Below are positions 15,401-21,160 of a stretch of DNA of 21,160 nucleotides, in pieces. The stretch is taken from the NCBI GenBank assembly GCA_021160785.1, contig JAGHBX010000373.1, positions 1 through 21,160 of the forward strand. The letters run 5' to 3'. This DNA is from Planctomycetota bacterium (GTDB lineage Bacteria > Planctomycetota > Phycisphaerae > Sedimentisphaerales > Anaerohalosphaeraceae). The position numbers and the translations under genes are program-made. A model generated the notes under the pieces. The model did not search any database. It worked only from the letters and a program-made list of their open reading frames with translations, and was not told the origin of the DNA. Each line of letters opens with the position of its first letter. The stretch's first letter is position 1.

Positions 15401-15846
15401 TGAGCAGGATATTCGGTCTCAATTGTGCCCAGGGCGGGTTCTTCCTTGAAAAACACCCCAAGCTGGCGCCGGTGGACGCCATTTCAGACGGAATCTTTCT
15501 TGCCGGCGCCTGCCAGGGACCCAAGGACATTCCCGATTCTGTGGCCCAAGGCGCCGCAGCGGCCGCCGGCGCCTTATCATTGATCGACAAGGGAAAGGTC
15601 ATTATCGAACCGATCACCGCCGAGATCGACGAGGAGCAATGCGCGGGCTGTCAACTCTGCATCGCCAACTGTCCCTATGCTGCGATTGACTACGACGAAG
15701 AAAAGAAAATATCTGTAGTTACAGAAGAACTGTGCAAAGGATGCGGAACCTGCGTCGCCGGATGTCCTTCGGGCGCCGCCGGCCAGAAAAACTTCGAGGA
15801 CGCACAGATACTTTCGGAGATTGAAGGCATCCTTGCCGCAAATTAG
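12457..15846 (+). CDS. hdrA: HdrA with an inserted GltD/NfnB-like NAD(P)H oxidoreductase module
   Basis: HdrA is the flavin-bifurcating subunit. Here it has 1129 residues; simple HdrA has about 650. Residues 1-285 are HdrA: VCHCG start, C50, C75, FAD motif VGAGIAGIEAA (152-162), TLDCAACILTPRM (194-206), ferredoxin C248, C251, C254, C258, then RKAIYRSFPQAVPN. At about 290 it switches to a GltD-like unit: Cys-rich head C298, C302, C341, C345, C349, FAD GSGPAGL (394-400), NAD(P)H-type GGGNAAVDSAR (526-536), and FACGDAVTGPSTVVEAMASGRQA (669-691). HdrA resumes near 765 (CLVCGGCSDCRVCLDAC), with MATGF (804-808), CVGSRD (863-868), GPKDIPDSVAQG (1021-1032), and two C-terminal ferredoxin motifs (C1062-C1072, C1093-C1103). 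The insert replaces the usual second ferredoxin. This suggests NAD(P)H as an extra donor or acceptor beside H2 and ferredoxin. Confidence 0.9.
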   Translation: MIRENQEHRIGVYVCHCGTNISHTVDIEAVVEYARTLPDVVQVREYKYMCSEPGQDLIKQDVEEQKLTRVVVSSCSPLMHEETFRNACEDAGLNRFLFQMSNIREQCSWVHSDRQKATEKAKRLIAAAVRRVHHHKSMEQREAPVHPDALVVGAGIAGIEAALKIAEAGRKVYLVEKEPSIGGHMAKFDKTFPTLDCAACILTPRMVQVGQHPNIELMTYSEVEDLSGYVGNFKVKVRQHARYVTKDCTGCGECVSVCPCEHPSEFEMGMSTRKAIYRSFPQAVPNWFTIDKRGVPMCEDTCPIHTRTQGYVNLIAQERFEEALKVIRDVNPFPAILGRICHHPCESECQRGEHDEPIAICALKRFVADWEVEHNLHPEPVKAEANGKKVAIIGSGPAGLTAAYDLARKGYALTVFEKYAEPGGLIRWGIPYFRLPREVLDREIDWVLGHGIKLKCNSALGENGLTVDKLLNDGYDSIILALGTTKGLDLGIEGEKLPGVVNCLDYLAHANLQGSVETGKCVAVVGGGNAAVDSARTALRYGAKEVMILYRRTRTEMPAISAEIEAAISEGVQIHFLVNPVEMIADSSGRLTKVKCQKMQLGEPDKSGRRRPVPIEGQFVEFPVDQVILAISQLPDLDFLVKDEDFDLTKWSTLAADPDTCETGKKRVFACGDAVTGPSTVVEAMASGRQAATAVDMYLSGEDLETLRGKPHRPHALPLMDNVRRPELPQQKRVEIPLDPDAGITLKEVEKTLTAEEAIKEAGRCLVCGGCSDCRVCLDACEVGAIDHCMDDTVRELDVGAIIMATGFQLFDSTVVARYGYGKFDNVINSMEFERLSHASGPTGGKILTKDNKPPEAVAILHCVGSRDENYNEYCSRVCCMYSLKFAHLVKEKTNADVYNLYIDMRAFGKGYEEFYKRVLGEGVHFIRGKCAEVTKVAECQEEKDKLIVVVEDTLLGVTRRLPMDMVILSGGLTPGRDTEKLSRIFGLNCAQGGFFLEKHPKLAPVDAISDGIFLAGACQGPKDIPDSVAQGAAAAAGALSLIDKGKVIIEPITAEIDEEQCAGCQLCIANCPYAAIDYDEEKKISVVTEELCKGCGTCVAGCPSGAAGQKNFEDAQILSEIEGILAAN

Positions 15847-15850
15847 AGCC

Positions 15851-15944
15851 TCTAACAAAATGAAACGTGGCACGGGCATCCTGCCCGTGTATCCTGGGCA
15901 AGATGCCCAGGCCACATTAAAACGCTCATTTTGTTAGGTACTCT
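15851..15944 (+). repeat. 94-bp structured intergenic repeat, copy 1 (hdrA-mvhD)
   Basis: An outer inverted repeat CTAACAAAATGA / TCATTTTGTTAG (15852-15863, 15926-15937) and an inner GTGG/CCAC (15867-15870, 15912-15915) enclose two hairpins. These are CACGGGCA/TGCCCGTG (15871-15878, 15882-15889) and CCTGGGCA/TGCCCAGG (15893-15900, 15904-15911). The whole would fold as a Y. It is 90 of 94 bases identical to copy 2 exactly 1620 bases downstream. It has no ORF, and I see no clear target-site duplication. It may be a small mobile repeat and could act on the operon mRNA as a processing or stabilising element. Confidence 0.9.
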
Positions 15945-15971
15945 TAGTTATTTACAGACGGAGATTAATGC

Positions 15972-16415
15972 ATGGCCAATGAACAGTTTGAGCCGAGAAT
16001 AGTCGGATTTCTGTGTCGCTGGTGTTCCTACACCGGCGCCGATCTCGCCGGAACCAGCCGAATGCAGTATCCGGCCAACCTCGCCGCTATTCGAGTAATG
16101 TGCTCGGGACGAGTAGACCCGACCTTCGTGGTCAAAGCTCTCAAAGACGGCGCCGACGGCGTTCTGATAGCTGGCTGCCATCCGGGTGATTGTCACTATT
16201 CCGAGGGCAATTACAAGGCGATGCGGCGATACCCGATGCTGCTGAATCTGCTTGACCAGTTCGGCATTGAGTGCGGGCGCGTGCGGCTTGAATGGATATC
16301 GGCTTCGGAGGGTGAGCGTTTCGCAGAGGTTGTCACCGAATTCACCGAACAGCTCAAGGCCCTCGGACCGCTCAATTGGCAGGAGAGCATTAGTGCGCTC
16401 TGTACAGGCACGTAA
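15972..16415 (+). CDS. mvhD: F420-non-reducing hydrogenase delta subunit (MvhD-like)
   Basis: The 147-residue protein matches MvhD: FLCRWCSYTGADLAGTSRM (C15, C18), VMCSGRVDP (C44), and AGCHPGDCHYSEGN (C69, C74) give the Cys set for the [2Fe-2S] cluster. MvhD links the hydrogenase to HdrA and carries electrons from H2 oxidation to the bifurcating flavin. The ATG at 15972 is preceded by ACGGAGAT; the frame matches the family from MANEQ onward. Its place between hdrA and the hydrogenase small subunit supports a physical bridge. Copy 1 of the structured repeat lies immediately upstream. Confidence 0.92.
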   Translation: MANEQFEPRIVGFLCRWCSYTGADLAGTSRMQYPANLAAIRVMCSGRVDPTFVVKALKDGADGVLIAGCHPGDCHYSEGNYKAMRRYPMLLNLLDQFGIECGRVRLEWISASEGERFAEVVTEFTEQLKALGPLNWQESISALCTGT

Positions 16416-16442
16416 CCCTGGAATATTCGTTGAGGAAAAGAA

Positions 16443-17423
16443 ATGGCAAAACCCAAAGTGGCATTTTACTGGTGTGCTTCCTGTGGCGGCTGTGAAGAGA
16501 CCATCGTGGACTTGGCGGAAGACATTCTGAAGGTCGTCGAGGCGGTGGACATTGTGCTATGGCCGGTGGCGCTGGATTTCAAACTCAAGGATGTTAAGGC
16601 ATGGAAACCCGGCGAAGTAGCCGTCGCTTTCATCAACGGCGCCGTTCGCCTTTCCGAGCAGGAAGAATGGGTCAAGCTCCTGCGTGAGAAATGTTCCCTC
16701 GTTGTGGCCTTCGGTTCCTGTGCCCACTTAGGCGGCATTCCGGGTCTCGCCAACGCCACCACCCGCGACGAAATCATAGCCAACAAGTATCTTCGCGCGC
16801 CGACGGTTAACAATCCCGAAGGCACGGTACCGCAGGAAAAGTCAAAGGTCAACGGCTTCGAACTTGAACTGCCGAATTTCTGGAAGGATGTAAAAGCGCT
16901 CGATGAGGTAATCGATGTGGATTACTATCTGCCCGGCTGTCCGCCGCCTTTCGAGACGGTGGCGACCGCCGTCAATGCGATCCTCGAAAACAAGCTTCCG
17001 CCCAAAGGCTCTGTGATCGCGCCGGAAAAGGCTTTGTGTGAAACATGCCCGCGAAACGAATCGAAACCGGACGATCTGACTATCACCAGCTTCAAGCGAT
17101 TAGCGACGTCCACACCCGATCCGGAGAAGTGCTTTCTGGCGGACGGATTCCTGTGCATGGGACCGGCCACACGCGGAGGCTGCGGCGAGCGCTGCATCAA
17201 CGGCAACATGCCGTGTCGCGGCTGTTTCGGACCGACGCCTGACGTCCTCGATGCCGGCCTCAAAATGCTAAGCGCCGTTGCATCCCGGGGCGCCGCCGAC
17301 ACCGAGCAGGCATCTCAGGACTTTGCCGATTCACTCGTCGACCCGCTCGGCACGCTGTATCGTTTCAGCCTGCCTGTTTCCATGCTCAGGCGGCGACTCG
17401 TCCCGACCGGCGATAATCAGTGA
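16443..17423 (+). CDS. mvhG: [NiFe]-hydrogenase group 3c small subunit (MvhG-like)
   Basis: The 326-residue iron-sulfur subunit has no Tat signal, so it is cytoplasmic. Proximal cluster ligands are C11 and C14 (WCASCGGC), C93 (GSCAHLGG) and C166 (PGCPPP). The C-terminal half holds C199, C202, C230, C238, C247, C251, C258 and C261 (CETCPRN, CFLADGFLCMGP, GGCGERCINGNMPCRGCFGP), enough for two more [4Fe-4S] clusters as in MvhG. These carry electrons from the NiFe site to MvhD. GAGGAAAAGA precedes the ATG. It lies 27 bases after mvhD. About 150 bases containing repeat copy 2 separate it from the large subunit. Confidence 0.93.
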   Translation: MAKPKVAFYWCASCGGCEETIVDLAEDILKVVEAVDIVLWPVALDFKLKDVKAWKPGEVAVAFINGAVRLSEQEEWVKLLREKCSLVVAFGSCAHLGGIPGLANATTRDEIIANKYLRAPTVNNPEGTVPQEKSKVNGFELELPNFWKDVKALDEVIDVDYYLPGCPPPFETVATAVNAILENKLPPKGSVIAPEKALCETCPRNESKPDDLTITSFKRLATSTPDPEKCFLADGFLCMGPATRGGCGERCINGNMPCRGCFGPTPDVLDAGLKMLSAVASRGAADTEQASQDFADSLVDPLGTLYRFSLPVSMLRRRLVPTGDNQ

Positions 17424-17470
17424 CATATATGAAGTTGTGCGGCAAGTATTACCGTTGTGTAATAGGAACT

Positions 17471-17564
17471 TCTAACAAAATGAAACGTGGCACGGGCATC
17501 CTGCCCGTGTATCATGGGCAAGATGCCCATGCCACATTAAAACACTCATTTTGTCAGGTACTCT
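17471..17564 (+). repeat. 94-bp structured intergenic repeat, copy 2 (mvhG-mvhA)
   Basis: This is the same Y-shaped element as at 15851. It differs at four bases: C to A at 17514 and G to T at 17530, which are paired with each other (C-G becomes A-T in the second hairpin); G to A at 17544; and T to C at 17555, which weakens the outer stem by one pair. The paired change keeps the hairpin. It ends six bases before the ATG of mvhA and overlaps the space where its RBS (AAGGA, 17565-17569) begins, so folding could influence translation of the large subunit. Confidence 0.9.
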
Positions 17565-17569
17565 AAGGA

Positions 17570-19036
17570 ATGAAAATGAGCAAGCGGATAACAATAAATC
17601 CCATTACGCGACTGGAAGGCCACGGCAAGATCGAGATATTCCTTGACGATGCAGGCGATGTCGAACGTGCATTCTTACAGATACCGGAGCTTCGCGGCTT
17701 TGAAACATTCTGTCTCGGCCGGCCCGCCGAGGAAATGGCTCGCATTACCCCGCGGATTTGCGGCGTCTGTCCGACCGCCCATCACATAGCATCGACCAAA
17801 TGTCTTGACGACCTGTGGCATGTCGACCCGCCGCCGACAGCAAAGAAACTTCGCGAACTTGTGTACTCAGCCTTTATGTGCGAGGACCATTTCCTGCATT
17901 TCTATTTTCTTGGCGGGCCCGATTTTGTCGTAGGTCCCACTGCACCGGCGACCGAACGAAACATCCTGGGCGTCATCGCCAAGGTCGGCCTTGACATCGC
18001 CGGCCAGGTCATCGCGATGCGGCGAAAGTGCCGCGAACTCATCGAAACCATGGCGGGCAAGGTAATACACCCCGTCTTCGGCCTGCCCGGAGGCGTCTCC
18101 AAAGGCATCACCGAGGAACAACGCCTCGAATTCCTCAAGACCGCCGAAACCGCAGTCGAGTTTGCGCAGTTTTCACTCAACCTCTTCAATGATGTCGTCC
18201 TCAAAAACGACGACTACGTCAAGCTCATCCTTGACGACGCATACGCACACAGGACCAACTACATGGGGCTGGTGGACGAAAACAACAAGGTCAACTTCTA
18301 CGACGGCCATGTTCGTGTTGTCGGCCCCGACGGCGATGAATTCGCCAGATTCGCCCCGCGCGACTACACCGACCATTTCGCTGAACACGTCGAGCCGTGG
18401 AGTTACGTTACTTTCCCCTATTTGAAAAGCAAGGGCTGGAAGGGATTCGTCGACGGTCCCGACAGCGGTGTTGTTCGCGCTGCCCCTCTGGCCAGATGCA
18501 ATGTCGCCGATGGCATGGCCACGCCTCTCGCCCAGGCCGCTTATGAGAAGATGTACGAAACCCTCGGGGGAAAACCCGCACACGCAACCCTGGCGTTCCA
18601 CTGGGCAAGACTGGTGGAAGCTTTATATGCCGCCGAACGCATGAAGGAACTCCTCGAAGACCCCGAAATCACCGGCACGGATATTCGCACCGAACCAACC
18701 CGGACGCCGGACGAGGGCATCGGAATCGTCGAGGCCCCACGCGGAACGCTCGTTCACCACTACTTCACCGACGACAACGGTGTCCTTACGAAAGTCAACC
18801 TCATCGTGGCGACCAATTTCAACGCCGCCCCCATCGCGATGTCCGTGGAAAAGGCCGCCAAAGGCATGATCAAGGGCGGCAAGGTTAACGATGGCCTGTT
18901 GAACATGGTCGAGATGGCATTTCGAGCATATGACCCTTGCCATGCCTGCGCCACGCACAGCCTGCCGGGCCAGATGCCGCTTGTCGCCAGAGTATACGAC
19001 AGCACCGGCAAAACGATCAAGGAATTGAGGCGATGA
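17570..19036 (+). CDS. mvhA: [NiFe]-hydrogenase group 3c large subunit (MvhA-like)
   Basis: The 488-residue catalytic subunit contains PITRLEGHGKIEI (11-23), the L1 motif RICGVCPTAHH (62-72) with Ni ligands C64 and C67, and the L2 motif DPCHACATH (455-463) with C457 and C460. H463 is followed by a 25-residue C-terminal extension, which should be removed by the protease encoded next. All four Ni-binding Cys are present, so it should be active. The motif form DPCxxCATH and the gene order D-G-A indicate group 3c, which feeds electrons from H2 to HdrA. ATG 17570 is used, with a second ATG two codons later nearer the family start (MSKRITINPITRLEGH). Regulation is presumably by the upstream sigma-54 promoter. 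Confidence 0.94.
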   Translation: MKMSKRITINPITRLEGHGKIEIFLDDAGDVERAFLQIPELRGFETFCLGRPAEEMARITPRICGVCPTAHHIASTKCLDDLWHVDPPPTAKKLRELVYSAFMCEDHFLHFYFLGGPDFVVGPTAPATERNILGVIAKVGLDIAGQVIAMRRKCRELIETMAGKVIHPVFGLPGGVSKGITEEQRLEFLKTAETAVEFAQFSLNLFNDVVLKNDDYVKLILDDAYAHRTNYMGLVDENNKVNFYDGHVRVVGPDGDEFARFAPRDYTDHFAEHVEPWSYVTFPYLKSKGWKGFVDGPDSGVVRAAPLARCNVADGMATPLAQAAYEKMYETLGGKPAHATLAFHWARLVEALYAAERMKELLEDPEITGTDIRTEPTRTPDEGIGIVEAPRGTLVHHYFTDDNGVLTKVNLIVATNFNAAPIAMSVEKAAKGMIKGGKVNDGLLNMVEMAFRAYDPCHACATHSLPGQMPLVARVYDSTGKTIKELRR

Positions 19037-19587
19037 ATTCTCAACCGCCGCCGATCACGTGCGACAATGCAGAGATTGTTCACAAAAAGGGGAGAGTCTT
19101 GAACCCAAAAACGAAGTTATCTTCCACGCTTGTCCTTGCCTTGGGTAACGACATCATGGGTGATGATGCCGCTGCGCTTGTCGCATCAGGAATGCTCAAG
19201 GAACAGTTTGCCGAAGACGCCGATTTCAACGATACGATGGAGGCGGGTCTTGCACTTATGGATATCATGGCGGGATATGAGCGCGTCCTGCTGCTGGATA
19301 CGATAATTACAGGTCGACACGAGCCTGGAACGGTCCTTGAATTCTCGCAGGACGACTTCCGTAAGGTCGTGGGGCCATCGCCACATTACATGGGCCTGCC
19401 TGAAGTGATCCAGTTAGCCGACCGCATGTCTGTTTCCTTCCCACCGGTAATATGTATCATTGCATTGGAGATTGAGCGACCGGTGGACTTTGCCGAAACA
19501 CTGAGTCCGGGCATCAAAGAGGCAGTACCCCGTTTCGTACAGAAGGCCGCTGAAACACTGCGCCGCTGGAAAAAGGAAGGATATTGA
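19033..19587 (+). CDS. Hydrogenase maturation protease (HycI/HyaD, M52 family)
   Basis: The 184-residue protein holds the M52 signature LALGNDIMGDDAAALV (35-50), METMEAGL-like DTMEAGLALMD (67-77), LLLDTIITG (86-94) and PSPHYMGLPE (115-124). The expected Ni-sensing ligands are D44, D89 and H118. Such proteases cleave the C-terminal tail of the large subunit after nickel insertion; MvhA upstream has exactly such a tail. ATG 19033 overlaps the mvhA stop (ATGA). The first 30 residues do not resemble the family, and a TTG at 19099 with GGGGAG four bases upstream would give 162 residues, nearer the usual size; either start is possible. No hyp genes are in the window. Confidence 0.88.
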   Translation: MNSQPPPITCDNAEIVHKKGRVLNPKTKLSSTLVLALGNDIMGDDAAALVASGMLKEQFAEDADFNDTMEAGLALMDIMAGYERVLLLDTIITGRHEPGTVLEFSQDDFRKVVGPSPHYMGLPEVIQLADRMSVSFPPVICIIALEIERPVDFAETLSPGIKEAVPRFVQKAAETLRRWKKEGY

Positions 19588-19666
19588 CTCGCCTGCATCA
19601 CAGGGCGTCAAAATCCGTATTTGCTTATTCACAAGGATTTTGCGGTGTTGCACTCAGGAGTTTTTG

Positions 19667-20002
19667 ATGTTGCGTATGAAGCCCTCAGAAGAACAAAAAC
19701 GCGATATTGCCAGGCTGCAGGCTGAGACAGACTGCCCCCGGGGCTTTGAGTGTTGCCAGTCAGACTCGGCAGACCTGTGCAAAGTCAGATATGTCGGCGC
19801 CCATATGCTCGAATGCATAGAGATGCTGAATCGGCCTTGTCCGTTCAAATACTTCCTCGGCGAAGAAGGCTTCTGCAAATGCCCTCTTCGATACTACCTG
19901 GCCGCAAATCTGAACATATCGAATGCTCTCCGCCCGAACCAGCGTCCCGTGCGCTTGCAAGCGAACATCCGGCTTTTTGGGGATAGAAGAATCCGCTTGT
20001 GA
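19667..20002 (+). CDS. Small Cys-rich protein downstream of the hydrogenase operon
   Basis: The 111-residue frame starts at ATG 19667, six bases after CAGGAG. Nine Cys fall in its first 75 residues: CPRGFECC (23-30), DLCKVRYVG (36-44), MLECIEML, RPCPFKYFLGEEGFCKCPLRYYLA (about 56-79). The CPFxxxFGxxxxCKCPLR pattern seems familiar from short Cys-rich proteins of anaerobes and would suit an Fe-S cluster or zinc, but I cannot name the family. The Cys pattern ends at about residue 79. The last 30 residues are basic, low in motifs, and overlap a possible antisense relic, so the true C-terminus may have been replaced. It follows the protease gene by 79 bases and may be the last gene of the operon. 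Confidence 0.6.
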   Translation: MLRMKPSEEQKRDIARLQAETDCPRGFECCQSDSADLCKVRYVGAHMLECIEMLNRPCPFKYFLGEEGFCKCPLRYYLAANLNISNALRPNQRPVRLQANIRLFGDRRIRL

Positions 20003-20063
20003 TATTCTCAATAGTACTCCAGTTGCTTCCATCGTACCATTCACTGACAAAGGAATCACCCGG
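19995..20063 (-). pseudogene. Possible antisense relic of a secreted planctomycete protein
   Basis: On the minus strand the frame reads GDSFVSEWYDGSNWSTIEN followed by ITS. The F-V-S-E-W-Y-D-G-S-x-W pattern recalls a beta-sandwich repeat seen in large secreted proteins of planctomycetes. It is about 20 residues only, without start, RBS or flanking domain. It may be debris of a lost gene that also disturbed the 3' end of the Cys-rich gene. Confidence 0.25.
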
Positions 20064-20540
20064 ATGAGCCCTTTTCGTGAGCAAATCCATACAACCGCTC
20101 TACAACCCGAAAGCCCGTTATCTGTCAATTCGCAAAAAACACTCATTCCATAAGTGTTGTATTGGCAGTTGGTTATGGGTCCATTGAGAATGGTATAGCG
20201 GTTTCAATGACCAGCGCTTCATGCTGTTTTTTAGTGGTTCGATGGCCAGACCTGTTGAAATCGAAGTCCCGATTATGGTATTATTTACAATGTCGCGTGC
20301 AGGAGCACTTATTATGACGTTAAATGGGAATCTCGGCCAACAAAATGAATAAAACGCTTGCAATTGGCTGTGTAAGTTGGTTTGATAGTGTACTAAGGCA
20401 AGTTGTGTTTATCCTGAAACGAGAACGAGGTTGAGCACCATGTTGCGCACACCTGTTGAATGTACAAATGCTTTGGAAAGCAATTTCTTTGCCAATCATA
20501 GATTCGCGGTGAACCCTGGCCAGGTTTGAGGTAGCTTGTG
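20003..20540. other. Gene-free stretch of about 540 bases
   Basis: No frame here has both an RBS and recognisable protein pattern. The longest minus-strand frames look like chance. The sequence is AT-richer than the genes on both sides and carries the small antisense relic at its left end. I see no clear terminator for the hydrogenase operon and no convincing promoter for the next gene, though both must lie in or near this region. Confidence 0.5.
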
Positions 20541-21160
20541 ATGAAAACTAAGGCGATTGCACTTGTCGTGTTAATGCTGGCATCATCAGGCTTGATATCG
20601 GCCAGAGCGGAGGCTAAGGCGAACACCGAGGCCGAGACAAGCGCCGAGGCCAAGGCGAAGACCGGCTACGAAGCGGCCGAGAAAGCAGCCAGGGCGGCGG
20701 AAGCTGCGGTCGGCCCCGTAAAGGTCGCCATGCAAAAGGCCGACGTGGCATACGCCAACGCGAGGAAAGCGGCCAACGCCAAGCGGCAGAAGGCAACTGA
20801 TGCGAAGAATCTGGCGGGCGAGCCGGGCGTAAGGGATTTGAAACAGGCCGCGGCCAACTTGCCCGCTGCCGTCAAGGCCCTGACCGACGCGACCAACGCC
20901 AAGCCCCCCCTGGACAAGGCGTTGGCTGCCGCCAAGGCCGCCGCGACCCCACTGCAGCAAACTTACGATGCGGCGGAGAAGGCAGCTCGGGAGGCTGAGG
21001 CCGTGGCGAAGGCCGCCTCCGACGCGGCCAACAAGCTCGACAACGAAGCCAAGAGGGCCGCGGCCCAAGCGGCCGCCAAGCGCAGAGTGGCTAATGCGGC
21101 TAACGCCGCCCTGGCCCGAGCACGGCAAGGCGAACAGAATTTGCAGGACCGGGCCAACGC
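20541..21160 (+). CDS. Secreted Ala/Lys/Glu-rich coiled-coil protein, 3' end outside the window
   Basis: The frame is open from ATG 20541 to the window end (206 codons, no stop). GAGG lies nine bases upstream. Residues 1-23 form a signal peptide (MKTKAIALVVLMLASSGLISARA). The rest is almost wholly Ala with Lys, Glu, Asp, Asn and Arg in helical periodicity, broken by two less regular stretches (AVGPVK and the GEPGVRDL...NLPAA region), and then repeats (YDAAEKAAREAEAVAKAASDAANK). It should form a long helix or coiled coil in the periplasm or at the surface. Similar Ala-rich segments occur as linkers in large planctomycete envelope proteins, so the visible part may be only a stalk. Base composition is much more GC-rich than the preceding intergenic DNA. 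Confidence 0.7.
   Translation, partial: MKTKAIALVVLMLASSGLISARAEAKANTEAETSAEAKAKTGYEAAEKAARAAEAAVGPVKVAMQKADVAYANARKAANAKRQKATDAKNLAGEPGVRDLKQAAANLPAAVKALTDATNAKPPLDKALAAAKAAATPLQQTYDAAEKAAREAEAVAKAASDAANKLDNEAKRAAAQAAAKRRVANAANAALARARQGEQNLQDRAN

Noticed and set aside
15868..15884. TGGCACGGGCATCCTGC inside the structured repeat (and its copy at 17488) looks like a -24 sigma-54 box
   Set aside because: The -12 TTGC element is not at the required spacing, and the bases are explained by the hairpin stem.
15851..17564. CRISPR-like repeats
   Set aside because: Only two copies, 1620 bases apart and separated by genes, with internal palindromes; not an array.
20118..20363. 81-residue minus-strand ORF in the gene-free stretch
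   Set aside because: No RBS, no domain pattern and mixed composition; most likely chance.
20586..21128. 180-residue minus-strand ORF at the right end
   Set aside because: It is the mirror of the Ala-rich secreted gene (GCC/GGC codons give Gly/Leu/Arg-rich nonsense). The plus frame has a signal peptide and RBS.

Overview
The window looks like a chromosomal piece of a Gram-negative, anaerobic planctomycete of the class Phycisphaerae (Sedimentisphaerales-like). This rests on a dockerin-type fragment with tandem DGADIN calcium loops, a secreted Ala/Lys/Glu-rich protein, a porin and NtrC/sigma-54 control. It is inference from gene content; there is no rRNA or marker gene here.

Region 1 (1-6036) is visibly AT-richer and concerns metals. 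It holds a Spy/CpxP-like metal-sensor C-terminus closed by a good terminator, a DUF134 regulator with a NifX-like partner (itself missing its central segment), a small Cys-containing secreted protein, and an operon of outer-membrane porin, ZnuA-like binding protein and two ABC-3 permeases. No ABC ATPase is present. Directly after the permeases is a 20-codon scar of a second NifX-like gene, keeping only its first and last codons.

Region 2 (6040-8082) is a small cluster of TrmO-like protein, 53-residue four-Cys protein and carboxymuconolactone decarboxylase/AhpD-like protein. It runs into a broken membrane methyltransferase gene joined, at a 13-bp repeated junction, to the C-terminus of a lost dockerin protein. 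About 400 bp follow with a possible IS end, a promoter and a structured leader.

Region 3 (8083-19587) is the core. A membrane histidine kinase and an NtrC-type activator lie just upstream of two tandem palindromes and a perfect -24/-12 sigma-54 promoter. That promoter faces hdrC-hdrB-hdrA-mvhD-mvhG-mvhA-protease: a heterodisulfide reductase/[NiFe]-hydrogenase group 3c electron-bifurcating complex with its large-subunit maturation protease. HdrA is enlarged to 1129 residues by an inserted GltD/NfnB-like NAD(P)H:FAD module, so the complex may link H2, ferredoxin, a disulfide-type acceptor and NAD(P)H. Two 94-bp structured repeats, differing at one compensatory base pair, sit between hdrA/mvhD and between mvhG/mvhA.

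Region 4 (19588-21160) has a small Cys-rich protein whose C-terminus may be disturbed, about 540 bp of apparently decayed sequence with a possible antisense relic, and the 5' part of a secreted Ala-rich coiled-coil protein running off the window.
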